A DNA stretch of 64,000 nucleotides. It comes from Gemmatimonadota bacterium (GTDB lineage: Bacteria; JAAXHH01). Where the stretch lies: NCBI GenBank assembly GCA_026705925.1, contig JAPOZT010000029.1, forward strand, positions 62,001 through 126,000, written 5' to 3'. The number at the start of each line of letters is the position of its first letter. The stretch's first letter is position 1. Below, piece after piece: positions 27,350 through 34,614 of this stretch. The notes under the pieces were generated by a model. The model was not told where the DNA came from and did no database searches. It was given only the letters and a program-made list of their open reading frames with translations. A program made the position numbers and the translations under genes.

Positions 27350-28405
27350 TCACCACGGCATCCTGGTGGGGTCCACGGCGCCAGATCCACAGGATTCTCT
27401 TACGATCAAATTGGACGCCAGCACGATCTGACACCCTACCTCCCGGCCCTCGAGCATCTTCACCATCAGATCCATCGCCGCACGGGCGATTCCCCTGGTG
27501 GGCGTCGACTGCGTCGTAAGCGCAGGCGTCACGAAAGCTGATACGTCCGAATCGCCGCTGCCCACGATGGCTACGTCGTCCGGCACGCGGATCCCCGATT
27601 CGCCCAGGCCGCGGTATACGCCTATGGCCGTGTAGTCACTGCAGCAGAGGAGGGCGGAGAAACGGCCCTTCACCTCCCGGGACAGCCGATAGCCGGATTC
27701 CGTCTGCTGGCGGCCGACGGGCAGGCGGACGGGGTGGAGACCGTGTTCGGTCATGGCCTTGAAATACCCCCAGCCCCGGGCGGCGTCATGACCGGGGCCG
27801 TCCCAGTTCTCGCCGAGGAACCCTATGCGCCGGTGGCCCAGCGCGATCAGGTGCTCCGTTGCCTGGTGGAAACCCGCCGCGTGATCCAGCACCACGCCGG
27901 GGAAACCCCGGACGGGATGATGAAAAGTCACCACGGGCACCCGGTCGTCGACCGCGGCAAGGATACGTTCGGACTCTCCCTCGTCACCCATGGTCTGGAT
28001 CAGGAGTCCGTCGATGCCGCTTGATATGAACTGCTCCATCTGCGCGGCCTGGCCGGTCTCCGGAGACGAGGAGCCCCATTCGGCGGACATGTCGGCGGAC
28101 ATGCCCACCAGGAGCCGGTAGTTCCGTTCGTCCGCGGCTCTCAGGAAGCTCTCGATCTGCTTGCCGGCCTGCTCCTGGTAGCTTTCGCCGGCCAGCAGGC
28201 CCAGCGTGCCCGTTTTTCCCGTGGCAAATCCCTTGGCCAGCAGGTTGGGCCGGTAGGAAAACTCCTCGGCAACCCGTTCCACCCGCCTGCGGGTTTCCTC
28301 GCTCACCATGTGCGACTTGCTCCGGGACAGGGCGCGAGAGACCGTGGTGTGGGAGACGCCCAGTGTATTCGCGATGTCCTTGATCGTCACCCGCTTCTTT
28401 CTCAT
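27350..28405 (-). CDS. LacI-family transcriptional regulator (second of three)
   Basis: A 351-aa regulator with HTH VTIKDIANTLGVSHTTVSRA at the N-terminus, hinge YRPNLLAKGF and a sugar-binding-like C-terminal domain. It ends LIVRESCG plus a short tail of about ten residues absent from its neighbour. The ATG at 28405 is preceded by GGAAGG and gives the same N-terminal spacing as the paralogues. The ligand domain differs clearly from the other two, so a different effector is likely. A 12-base near-palindrome at 28505-28516 is about 100 bp upstream. Confidence 0.93.
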   Translation of the reverse strand: MRKKRVTIKDIANTLGVSHTTVSRALSRSKSHMVSEETRRRVERVAEEFSYRPNLLAKGFATGKTGTLGLLAGESYQEQAGKQIESFLRAADERNYRLLVGMSADMSAEWGSSSPETGQAAQMEQFISSGIDGLLIQTMGDEGESERILAAVDDRVPVVTFHHPVRGFPGVVLDHAAGFHQATEHLIALGHRRIGFLGENWDGPGHDAARGWGYFKAMTEHGLHPVRLPVGRQQTESGYRLSREVKGRFSALLCCSDYTAIGVYRGLGESGIRVPDDVAIVGSGDSDVSAFVTPALTTQSTPTRGIARAAMDLMVKMLEGREVGCQIVLASNLIVRESCGSGAVDPTRMPW

Positions 28406-28504
28406 CGGCCCTTCCGCACCGGTTTCCCGGACCTGTTCCAGGCAGCCGGTCAACCGCCTGAAGTCCGGGACCGGCGCCCGTTTTGAAGATTGGCGCAGTT
28501 TATT

Positions 28505-28516
28505 ACACACGTTTGC
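28505..28516. promoter_or_regulatory. Near-palindrome ACACACGTTTGC, possible LacI-family operator
   Basis: Matches 10 of 12 positions of the perfect palindrome GCACACGTGTGC found upstream of the third LacI gene, and lies upstream of the second LacI gene. The shared motif suggests cross- or auto-regulation among the paralogues. Confidence 0.35.
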
Positions 28517-28561
28517 AAAACGAATTTGGCCAGGCCCGTTGCGTGTGTCAAACGGTTTTTT

Positions 28562-29635
28562 CTACGGTGTGGTTTTATCCGCGCCGCAGGATTCCCGGAC
28601 GATGAGATGGGGTTTGAAGACGCTCCGACCCGGGGTGGGATGGCCGTGGATCTGGCGAAGGATGCCCTGTACCGTCCTGGCGGCCATATCCTCGAAGGGG
28701 ATGGAAAGCGTAGTCAGGGATGGCCTGACGTAAGCCGAGACCTCGCTGTCTCCGAAACCGGTTACCGCCATGTCGTCGGGAACCCGCACGCCGGATTCGA
28801 TCAATCCCCTGCAGACGCCGAGGGCCGTGTAGTCGGAGCAACATACAAGGGCCGTATACCGGCCGCGCAGCGCCCTGCCCAGATTGTATCCGGCCCGGGC
28901 GTTTCCGGTTTCGACGGGAACAATTCGGGGTGACAGTCCGTGCCCGCGCATTGCGCTGCGATAACCCTCTACATGGGACCGCGGACCGCCCGAACCGATT
29001 GGATCTTCTCCCAGGAAACAGATCCGTTCATGCCCGAGACCGATGAGATGCTCGGTGACCGCCCGCATGCCCGGGGCCGGGTTCAGGAGAACGCTCGAGA
29101 CCTCGTCCACGGCGAATCCAAAGGCGGCCACGGGCAATTGGCCTCCCGCGGCATGGACGATCCGGGCCGACTCGCTCTCGTCGCCGAGTGCCTGGACCAG
29201 GATGCCGTCTACGTCGCGGGCCTTCAGATGCATGAACTGCTCGGTTTGCTCGGTCTGATCGGCCTGTTCAGACTGTGCAGACCGTTCGGCCCCTCCAGTT
29301 TTGCCGGAAGATACGGTCCGGCTCGAGACCGCGGCGACCAGCACCTGGTAACCGTGCCGGGCGGCGGCCTGCACCAGGTGGTTGATCTGCCTGCCGGTAA
29401 ATTCCTGGCCGATCCGGCTGGTCACCAGCCCCAGGACGCCTTCCGTTCCCTGTACGAAAGCCTGGGCCATGAGATTGGGCGAATAGTCCATCTCCGCCGC
29501 GGTCCGTCTCACAAGCAGGCGCGTCTGTTCCTTTACGAGATGGGCCATGCGGGGAGACAGCGCCCGGGAGACCGTGGAGTACGAAATGCCCAGTCGCCTG
29601 GCGATGTCCTTGATCGTGACCGGCCTGTTCCTCAC
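28562..29635 (-). CDS. LacI-family transcriptional regulator (third of three)
   Basis: A 357-aa regulator with HTH VTIKDIARRLGISYSTVSRA, hinge YSPNLMAQAF and a sugar-binding-like domain ending LIVRESCG. The GTG at 29635 has GGGAG nine bases upstream and matches the paralogues' N-termini; an earlier GTG at 29665 is possible. Between the first ligand-domain strands and the conserved DVDGILV segment it has about 18 extra residues rich in Glu, Gln and Thr, encoded by six 9-bp units (29240-29293), absent from its two relatives. It is divergent from the APC permease gene, across a region with a perfect palindrome. Confidence 0.93.
   Translation of the reverse strand: MRNRPVTIKDIARRLGISYSTVSRALSPRMAHLVKEQTRLLVRRTAAEMDYSPNLMAQAFVQGTEGVLGLVTSRIGQEFTGRQINHLVQAAARHGYQVLVAAVSSRTVSSGKTGGAERSAQSEQADQTEQTEQFMHLKARDVDGILVQALGDESESARIVHAAGGQLPVAAFGFAVDEVSSVLLNPAPGMRAVTEHLIGLGHERICFLGEDPIGSGGPRSHVEGYRSAMRGHGLSPRIVPVETGNARAGYNLGRALRGRYTALVCCSDYTALGVCRGLIESGVRVPDDMAVTGFGDSEVSAYVRPSLTTLSIPFEDMAARTVQGILRQIHGHPTPGRSVFKPHLIVRESCGADKTTP
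29240..29293. repeat. 9-bp degenerate tandem repeat (6 units) inside LacI gene
   Basis: Units CTCGGTTTG, CTCGGTCTG, ATCGGCCTG, TTCAGACTG, TGCAGACCG, TTCGGCCCC on the plus strand. In the coding frame they give an acidic/Gln-rich insertion in the ligand-binding domain. Confidence 0.7.
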
Positions 29636-29944
29636 GGATCTGGCTCCCGTGACTGTGCGCGGCACACGACGGCGGGTTGAATCAATGCCTTTCCCACCCA
29701 GCGCACACGTGTGCTTAGGTGGCCGTGGCGATACGCCGGTTCATGGATAGAGTATCTCGAGTGCATTTGCGGTGATCCGGATCTTAAGGTGTGAGCAAGC
29801 GGCGTGGGTATCCTGCGAAAGGTAGGTCTCTGCCGGGACGCTTGTCAAGCGGCAAGGTGGGTCTAGCGCCCGGCCGGCCGGCACGTTGCCTGCCGGGAAT
29901 AAAACTGTGGCGTACCTTTCCCGTCGGATGGTATCTTCTTTTCC
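29636..29944. other. Divergent intergenic region between LacI and APC permease genes
   Basis: A 309-bp gap that must contain both promoters. It holds the perfect palindrome at 29703-29714 and, nearer the permease, GC-rich self-complementary sequence (CCGGCCGGCCGG-like, about 29870-29885). No gene seen. Confidence 0.45.
29703..29714. promoter_or_regulatory. Perfect palindrome GCACACGTGTGC, likely LacI-family operator
   Basis: Twelve-base perfect inverted repeat with a central CpG, about 70 bp upstream of the third LacI start and 230 bp upstream of the divergent APC permease. Position and symmetry fit a LacI-type site controlling the regulator and perhaps the transporter. Confidence 0.5.
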
Positions 29945-31321
29945 GTGAAACCCGATTCATCCAGTCCTTTCCAGCTCGAAACCGAACTCAGACGCGATCT
30001 GGGCGTGGTATCCGCCACGACCATCATCGTCGGCGGCATAATCGGTTCCGGCATCTTCGGCGCGCCGGCGGGCATTGCCCAGCAACTCGGCAACCCCGGC
30101 CTGTTCCTCCTGGTATGGATTTTGGGCGGGGCGCTGGGCTTCGCCGGAGCCCTGTGCTTCGCCGAACTCGGTACCATGATGCCCCGGAGCGGCGGGCAGT
30201 TCGTCTACCTGAACGAGGCCTTCCCGCCCATCATCGCCTTCCTCTACGGTTGGGTGGAGTTCGTGCTGCTCCAGAGCGCCGGCATGGCCGCCATCGGCGC
30301 CATATGCACCAGCTACATGGGGTATTTCATTCCAGCGATTTCGTCCCAGATCATCGTGCTGGAACTCGGTCCCCTGAGCATCTCTTCCCAGCAGGTCGCC
30401 GTCTGGGCGCTGATCCTGTTCCTCTGCTATGTCAATTACGTCGGCGTCCGATTCGGCGGACTGGTGATGAACCTGACGACCTTCGCCAAGGTAACGGCAC
30501 TGGTCGGCCTGGCGCTGCTGGCTGCCTGGATCGGCGGGAACAGCGAACACTTCGTGCCGCTGGTGCCGCCGGACATCGACTTCAGCATCCTGGCCGTGCT
30601 CGGTCCGGCAATGATCGGCGGGCTCTTCGCCTACCAGGGCTGGGTCAACACCAACATGGTCGTGGGCGAAGTGAAGGATCCCCAGCGTATCCTGCCCCGG
30701 GTGATCTTCTTCGGCCTGGGTCTTTGCACCCTCGTTTACCTCGCGGTCAACTGGTCCTACCTGTACGTCCTGAGCATCGACGAAATCGCTGCTTCCGAGC
30801 GCGTGGCGGCCGACGCAGCGAGCCGGCTGATCGGCCCCGTGGGCGCGTCGCTGATCTCGGCGGCCGTCATGATCTCGACCTTCGGCACCATGAACGGCAC
30901 TATGATCATCACCCCCCGGATCCCCTACGCCATGGCGAGAGCGGGCCTGTTCTTCAAGTGGTTCACCCACGTCCACCCCCGGTTCCGGACACCGTCCCGC
31001 GCCGTCGTGGCCATGTCGATCATGGGATTCGTGTGGACCTTCCTGGGCGGCTTCCAGGCCATCATCAACGCCTTCGTCTATATCGTCTACCTGTACTACG
31101 GGCTCAACGTCCTCGCCCTCATCGTGCTCCGTCGCAAGCATCCGGACGCCCGCAGGCCCTACAAAGTCCCCGGCTATCCCTACGTGCCGGTGCTGTTCCT
31201 GGTGGTGGTGGCATGGGTGGTGGTGACGGTCGTCACACAGAACTTCATGCAGGCGCTGCCCGGACTGGGATGCCTGGGCCTGGGGGCCGTGGTGTACCTG
31301 GTCTGGTTCCGGAAAGCCTGA
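29945..31321 (+). CDS. APC-superfamily amino acid permease
   Basis: A 458-aa inner-membrane transporter with about 12 helices. The first helix carries the APC signature GGIIGSGIFGAPAGIA, where unwound Gly residues bind the substrate amino group. TRIPYAMAR-like sequence (TPRIPYAMARAGLFF) and the RRKHPDARRPYKVPGYP tail are typical of the LAT/YfnA-like branch. Start GTG at 29945. It is divergent from a LacI regulator and convergent with the MFS permease. Substrate is probably an amino acid or amine. Confidence 0.9.
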   Translation: MKPDSSSPFQLETELRRDLGVVSATTIIVGGIIGSGIFGAPAGIAQQLGNPGLFLLVWILGGALGFAGALCFAELGTMMPRSGGQFVYLNEAFPPIIAFLYGWVEFVLLQSAGMAAIGAICTSYMGYFIPAISSQIIVLELGPLSISSQQVAVWALILFLCYVNYVGVRFGGLVMNLTTFAKVTALVGLALLAAWIGGNSEHFVPLVPPDIDFSILAVLGPAMIGGLFAYQGWVNTNMVVGEVKDPQRILPRVIFFGLGLCTLVYLAVNWSYLYVLSIDEIAASERVAADAASRLIGPVGASLISAAVMISTFGTMNGTMIITPRIPYAMARAGLFFKWFTHVHPRFRTPSRAVVAMSIMGFVWTFLGGFQAIINAFVYIVYLYYGLNVLALIVLRRKHPDARRPYKVPGYPYVPVLFLVVVAWVVVTVVTQNFMQALPGLGCLGLGAVVYLVWFRKA

Positions 31322-31373
31322 TGCTGATCAGGACCCGGGACACCCGCGACCCGCCGCGCCCTCTTCCTTTCCC

Positions 31374-31410
31374 TACCCCGACGAGCATTTTTACCCCGAC
31401 GGACTCTTTT
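31374..31410. repeat. 19-bp near-duplicate spanning the MFS stop codon
   Basis: Two adjacent similar blocks, each beginning ACCCCGACG and ending in a T-run, at about 31374-31392 and 31393-31410. The TAA stop of the minus-strand MFS gene (31391-31393) is at their junction. Confidence 0.55.
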
Positions 31411-32605
31411 CCGCTTTGAATCCCACCGCGAACAGGATCAGGACCAGAATGACAAGGGCGGCGGGCAGGATCCAGAATACCTGCCAGTCCGACAGGCTGA
31501 GGCTCCCCGTCGAACCGAGAAAGGCATTGTAGACGCGGCCGGCGATCTGCGCGCCGATCAGCATGCCCAGTCCGCTGGAAACGAGGACGAACAGCCCCTG
31601 GGCCTGTCCGCGGTTCGCGGGCGTCGCCTGCTGGTCCATGTAGACGTGGGCGGTCACGAAGAAGAAGTCGTAGCAGATGCCGTGGAGGATGATCCCCGTT
31701 ACGATCAGGGTCCACAGGGCGTCCGGCGCGCCGAGGGAGAACAGCCCGTACCGGATGATCCAGGCGGCCATGGCGATCAGCAGCATGCGCTTCACGCCGA
31801 GCCGCCGGAAGAAGAAGGGCATGCACAGCATCAGGAACACCTCGGAAAACTGGCCCAGGGTCTGCGTGCCCGCGATGTTCGTGAATCCCGTCGCGCCGAG
31901 GTAGATCTGCGTGAAATTGTAGTAGAAGGCCAGCGGGATGCACAGGAGCAGGGCGCTCAGGATGAACAGGTAGAACGACCGGCTTCCCAGTTCCTGCAGG
32001 GCGTCCAGCCCGATCACGGACCGCAGCGACGCCTTCCTCCCCGCCGCGGCCGGCGGCGTACGGCCGAGCGTGAAGCTGTACAGCCCCATGACCACGCCGG
32101 CGGCCCCCGTCGTGTAGAGCGGCCAGGCCGTCTCTTCGGGTATGACCTCGCCCGTGAACAACCCCAGGACGAAGCTGATGAAGAGGCCCGCCGCGATCCA
32201 GCCGACCGTGCCGAACACCCGGATCAGCGGATACTGCGCTTCCCGATCCTCGACCCGGTGAAACGTGATGGCGTTCACCAGGCCGAGCGTCGGCATGTAG
32301 CAGATGTTGTAGGCCAGCAGGAGGAGGATGAAAAGGAGCGGCGAGTCCACGGCCAGGGGAACGAACAGCATGACGCCGCCCGCCAGGATGTGCAGCCAGC
32401 CGAGGATCCGCTCCGGCGCGAAATAGCGGTCCGCCACCAGGCCCAGAAAGAAGGGGGAGATGATCGCGGCCACCGGGTTCACCGTGTAGGGCCAGTGGGT
32501 CAGGTCTCCCATTCCGTGGGCGCTCATGTAGACGGCGATCGTCGTGAACCATGCCCCCCAGATGAAGAACTGGAGGAACATCATGAGACAGAGGGATGGG
32601 GACAT
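31391..32605 (-). CDS. MFS permease, nucleoside:H+ symporter-like
   Basis: A 404-aa major-facilitator protein with about 12 helices. The N-terminus (LCLMMFLQFFIWGAWFTTIA) and the acidic/aromatic helices match the NupG/XapB nucleoside:proton symporter family. MFVPLAVDSPLLFILLLLAY and the conserved YPLIRVFGTVGWIAAGL segment support this. It is downstream of tonB on the same strand with a 12-bp gap, so they are probably cotranscribed. Nucleoside transport is inferred from similarity; other sugars are possible. Confidence 0.85.
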   Translation of the reverse strand: MSPSLCLMMFLQFFIWGAWFTTIAVYMSAHGMGDLTHWPYTVNPVAAIISPFFLGLVADRYFAPERILGWLHILAGGVMLFVPLAVDSPLLFILLLLAYNICYMPTLGLVNAITFHRVEDREAQYPLIRVFGTVGWIAAGLFISFVLGLFTGEVIPEETAWPLYTTGAAGVVMGLYSFTLGRTPPAAAGRKASLRSVIGLDALQELGSRSFYLFILSALLLCIPLAFYYNFTQIYLGATGFTNIAGTQTLGQFSEVFLMLCMPFFFRRLGVKRMLLIAMAAWIIRYGLFSLGAPDALWTLIVTGIILHGICYDFFFVTAHVYMDQQATPANRGQAQGLFVLVSSGLGMLIGAQIAGRVYNAFLGSTGSLSLSDWQVFWILPAALVILVLILFAVGFKAEKSPSG

Positions 32606-32617
32606 GGAATTCTGGTT

Positions 32618-33529
32618 CTATCTGCCGACCTTGTAGCCGTAGCCTACGGCGATCCACGCCTTGACCGGCTGCTGCCTCAAGGTGGCGGGATGATATCGGG
32701 AAGCGAAGATCTTCTTAAGCAGCAGATCGTCGATCTCGGCGTATCCGGTCGACTCGATCATGGTGGCGTCCACGACCTCCCCCTGTTCATCGATCAGCAG
32801 TTCGAACCGGACGATGCTGTCCTTCACGTGGCGCAGATTCCGCGGGATTTCTCTCCGGGAGATACTCATGTTGAGGCGGCGCGGTATGGGCGGCGTGTCG
32901 TATTTCCAGGTGCCGTCGCCCCCTTCGCCGAGACCGCCCGTACCGCCGCTCCCGCTCCCCCCTTCGACGCCTCCCGTGACGCCCGATCCTGCCATGCCCG
33001 CTTCGTCGCCGGGTTCGCTTTCGGTATCCATGGCGACGGCCACGGCCCTTTCCATCTCTTCCTGGGAAGCGATCTCGTGCTCCTCGGCGATCAGGCTGGC
33101 GTCGATCGGTTCGGGAATCCCCACGACCACGGGAACGGGCACGCCCTGGCTCATGATGTCGTCACCGGGGTCCTCCGGCGGCTCGAGCCGTCCGGGCCGG
33201 CCACCGCCCTGCTCAGAGGTGAGCAGCCTGGCCGGATCGATGACGTCGATCAGGTGATCGGGATAGGGCAGGATCTCGAGCTCCACCATGGGCTCGAAGT
33301 CGATCTGGCTGTAGACGTAGATGCCACCTGCGGCGAAGAAATGCAGGAACGCGGCGAACCAGACCCCGGCGCCGAGAAACCGGCGCGAGAACCGCTTGAG
33401 CGGGTGGGGAACCAGCTCTTCGATCTCGTACCGGTCCAGGTACTGTCCGATCCGGCGTGTGGACCGTGTGAACCATGCGGACCATGCGGACTTTGCAGTC
33501 CGTTCGGATCGTGCTAATCGCCAGTTCAT
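32618..33529 (-). CDS. TonB-family energy transducer
   Basis: A 303-aa periplasm-spanning protein that couples the inner-membrane proton gradient to outer-membrane receptors. A membrane helix (FLGAGVWFAAFLHFFAAGGI) lies at about 50-72, an acidic and then Gly-rich linker follows, and the C-terminal domain (DSIVRFELLIDEQGEVVDA, then YHPATLRQQPVKAWIAVGYG) is the TonB fold. The cytoplasmic N-terminal tail is unusually long (about 50 residues) and includes a 9-bp DNA repeat, so a start closer to the helix is possible. No ExbB/ExbD or receptor is in the window. Confidence 0.88.
   Translation of the reverse strand: MNWRLARSERTAKSAWSAWFTRSTRRIGQYLDRYEIEELVPHPLKRFSRRFLGAGVWFAAFLHFFAAGGIYVYSQIDFEPMVELEILPYPDHLIDVIDPARLLTSEQGGGRPGRLEPPEDPGDDIMSQGVPVPVVVGIPEPIDASLIAEEHEIASQEEMERAVAVAMDTESEPGDEAGMAGSGVTGGVEGGSGSGGTGGLGEGGDGTWKYDTPPIPRRLNMSISRREIPRNLRHVKDSIVRFELLIDEQGEVVDATMIESTGYAEIDDLLLKKIFASRYHPATLRQQPVKAWIAVGYGYKVGR
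33459..33512. repeat. 9-bp degenerate tandem repeat (6 units) at tonB 5' end
   Basis: Units GTGGACCGT, GTGAACCAT, GCGGACCAT, GCGGACTTT, GCAGTCCGT, TCGGATCGT. They encode the Arg/Ser/Thr/Trp tail before the membrane helix of TonB. Confidence 0.75.
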
Positions 33530-33890
33530 GGGAGGTCATCTCGGGGGCCGGCCGCGAAAGGCCCGACGGGAGAAATCTGACGGCTCGGTTTATGCCCATA
33601 AGTTCCACCGCGCCGGTTGTACTGTCAAGGTTTTTGCCCGTATCGGAAGGGTGCCGCAACCCCGCTGGATACAACCATAAAACGCTTGACAGGGACCCAC
33701 CCCGGTTTCATCATGCCTTACGTTTTAAAGGTTCGTCCCGCCTTGCCGGGAGAACCGGTATCCGCTGCTGTTTCCACGTAATCACGACAGTGTTCATCCC
33801 ACGGTCATCCGGACCGGGCGTCACGGGTGGCCGTGATGCCGTTTACCGGGCGTCACGGGTAACCGTGATGACGTTTACCGGACGGAGATC
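33530..33890. other. Intergenic region upstream of the cyclophilin gene
   Basis: A 361-bp gap between divergent tonB and the cyclophilin gene. Apart from the twin 32-bp repeat (33813-33879), no gene, RNA or terminator was seen. Confidence 0.45.
33813..33879. promoter_or_regulatory. Twin direct repeat with internal palindromes, possible operator pair
   Basis: Two 35-base copies at a 32-bp period (33813-33847, 33845-33879), each containing TCACGG-N4-CCGTGA and ending GTTTACC. The second copy ends about 12 bases before the cyclophilin start. The arrangement fits two tandem protein-binding sites or a recent duplication. Confidence 0.45.
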
Positions 33891-34532
33891 ATGCTCATGA
33901 GCATTCCTACGACTGGAATGAAACGCGTCCTGGCCGGCCTGCTGCTCTGCGGTCTCTTCGGCGGACCGGGCGGACAGGTCCACGCCCAGGAAGAGGGAAT
34001 CATTCTGGAGATGACCACGCAAGCGGGAACCATCGAAATCGTCCTCGACCCGGTCCGTGCGCCGGTTACCGTGGCGAATTTCATGCGGTACGTGGATGCC
34101 GGACAATACAACGGCGGGGTGTTCCACCGGACGGTGACCATGGACAACCAGCCGAACAACGACGTGAAGATCGAGGTGATACAGGGCGCGGTAAACCCCG
34201 ATTACCGGGACGACAGCTATCCGCCCAACAGCGGGTACGATCCGATTCCCCTGGAACGGACCTCCGCGACCGGCCTGAAGCACGTCGACGGGGCCATCTC
34301 AATGGCGCGCATGGGTCCGGACACGGCGACCTCCGGGTTCTTCTTCTGCATCGGCGACCAGCCCGAACTGGATTTCGGCGGCAAGCGCAACCCGGACGGA
34401 CAGGGATTCGCCGCTTTCGGCCGCGTGACCCGGGGCCTGGACGTGATCCGTAAGATCCAGATGTCCCCTCGCGAAAACCAGCGTCTCACGCCGCCGGTCG
34501 TGATCACCAAAGTGGAAAGAAAGACCAAGTAG
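33891..34532 (+). CDS. Exported cyclophilin-type peptidyl-prolyl isomerase
   Basis: A 213-aa periplasmic folding catalyst. Residues about 10-32 form a signal peptide (KRVLAGLLLCGLFGGPGG, cleavage after VHAQ-like site). The cyclophilin fold follows: TQAGTIEIVLDPVRAPVTVA, a catalytic-region FHRTV, and SGFFFCIGDQPELDF. Starts at 33891 or 33897 are both possible. It is followed by the M14-like peptidase gene, 82 bp away. Confidence 0.9.
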   Translation: MLMSIPTTGMKRVLAGLLLCGLFGGPGGQVHAQEEGIILEMTTQAGTIEIVLDPVRAPVTVANFMRYVDAGQYNGGVFHRTVTMDNQPNNDVKIEVIQGAVNPDYRDDSYPPNSGYDPIPLERTSATGLKHVDGAISMARMGPDTATSGFFFCIGDQPELDFGGKRNPDGQGFAAFGRVTRGLDVIRKIQMSPRENQRLTPPVVITKVERKTK

Positions 34533-34545
34533 GCAGCAGCGACGG

Positions 34546-34605
34546 GACAACCACCGACAGGAAAACCACCTACTGGAAAACCACCGACTGGACAATCACG
34601 GACAG
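34546..34605. repeat. 15-bp tandem repeat (4 units) upstream of peptidase gene
   Basis: Units GACAACCACCGACAG, GAAAACCACCTACTG, GAAAACCACCGACTG, GACAATCACGGACAG. The last unit supplies the AGGAG ribosome site of the M14-like gene, so copy number could alter its spacing or expression. Confidence 0.85.
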
Positions 34606-34614
34606 GAGCGCTTC

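Noticed and set aside
26981..27541. 186-aa frame rich in Gly-Arg-Thr-Gly-Cys repeats
   Set aside because: It only reads through the 18-bp repeat and the antisense end of a LacI gene; no ribosome site or domain.
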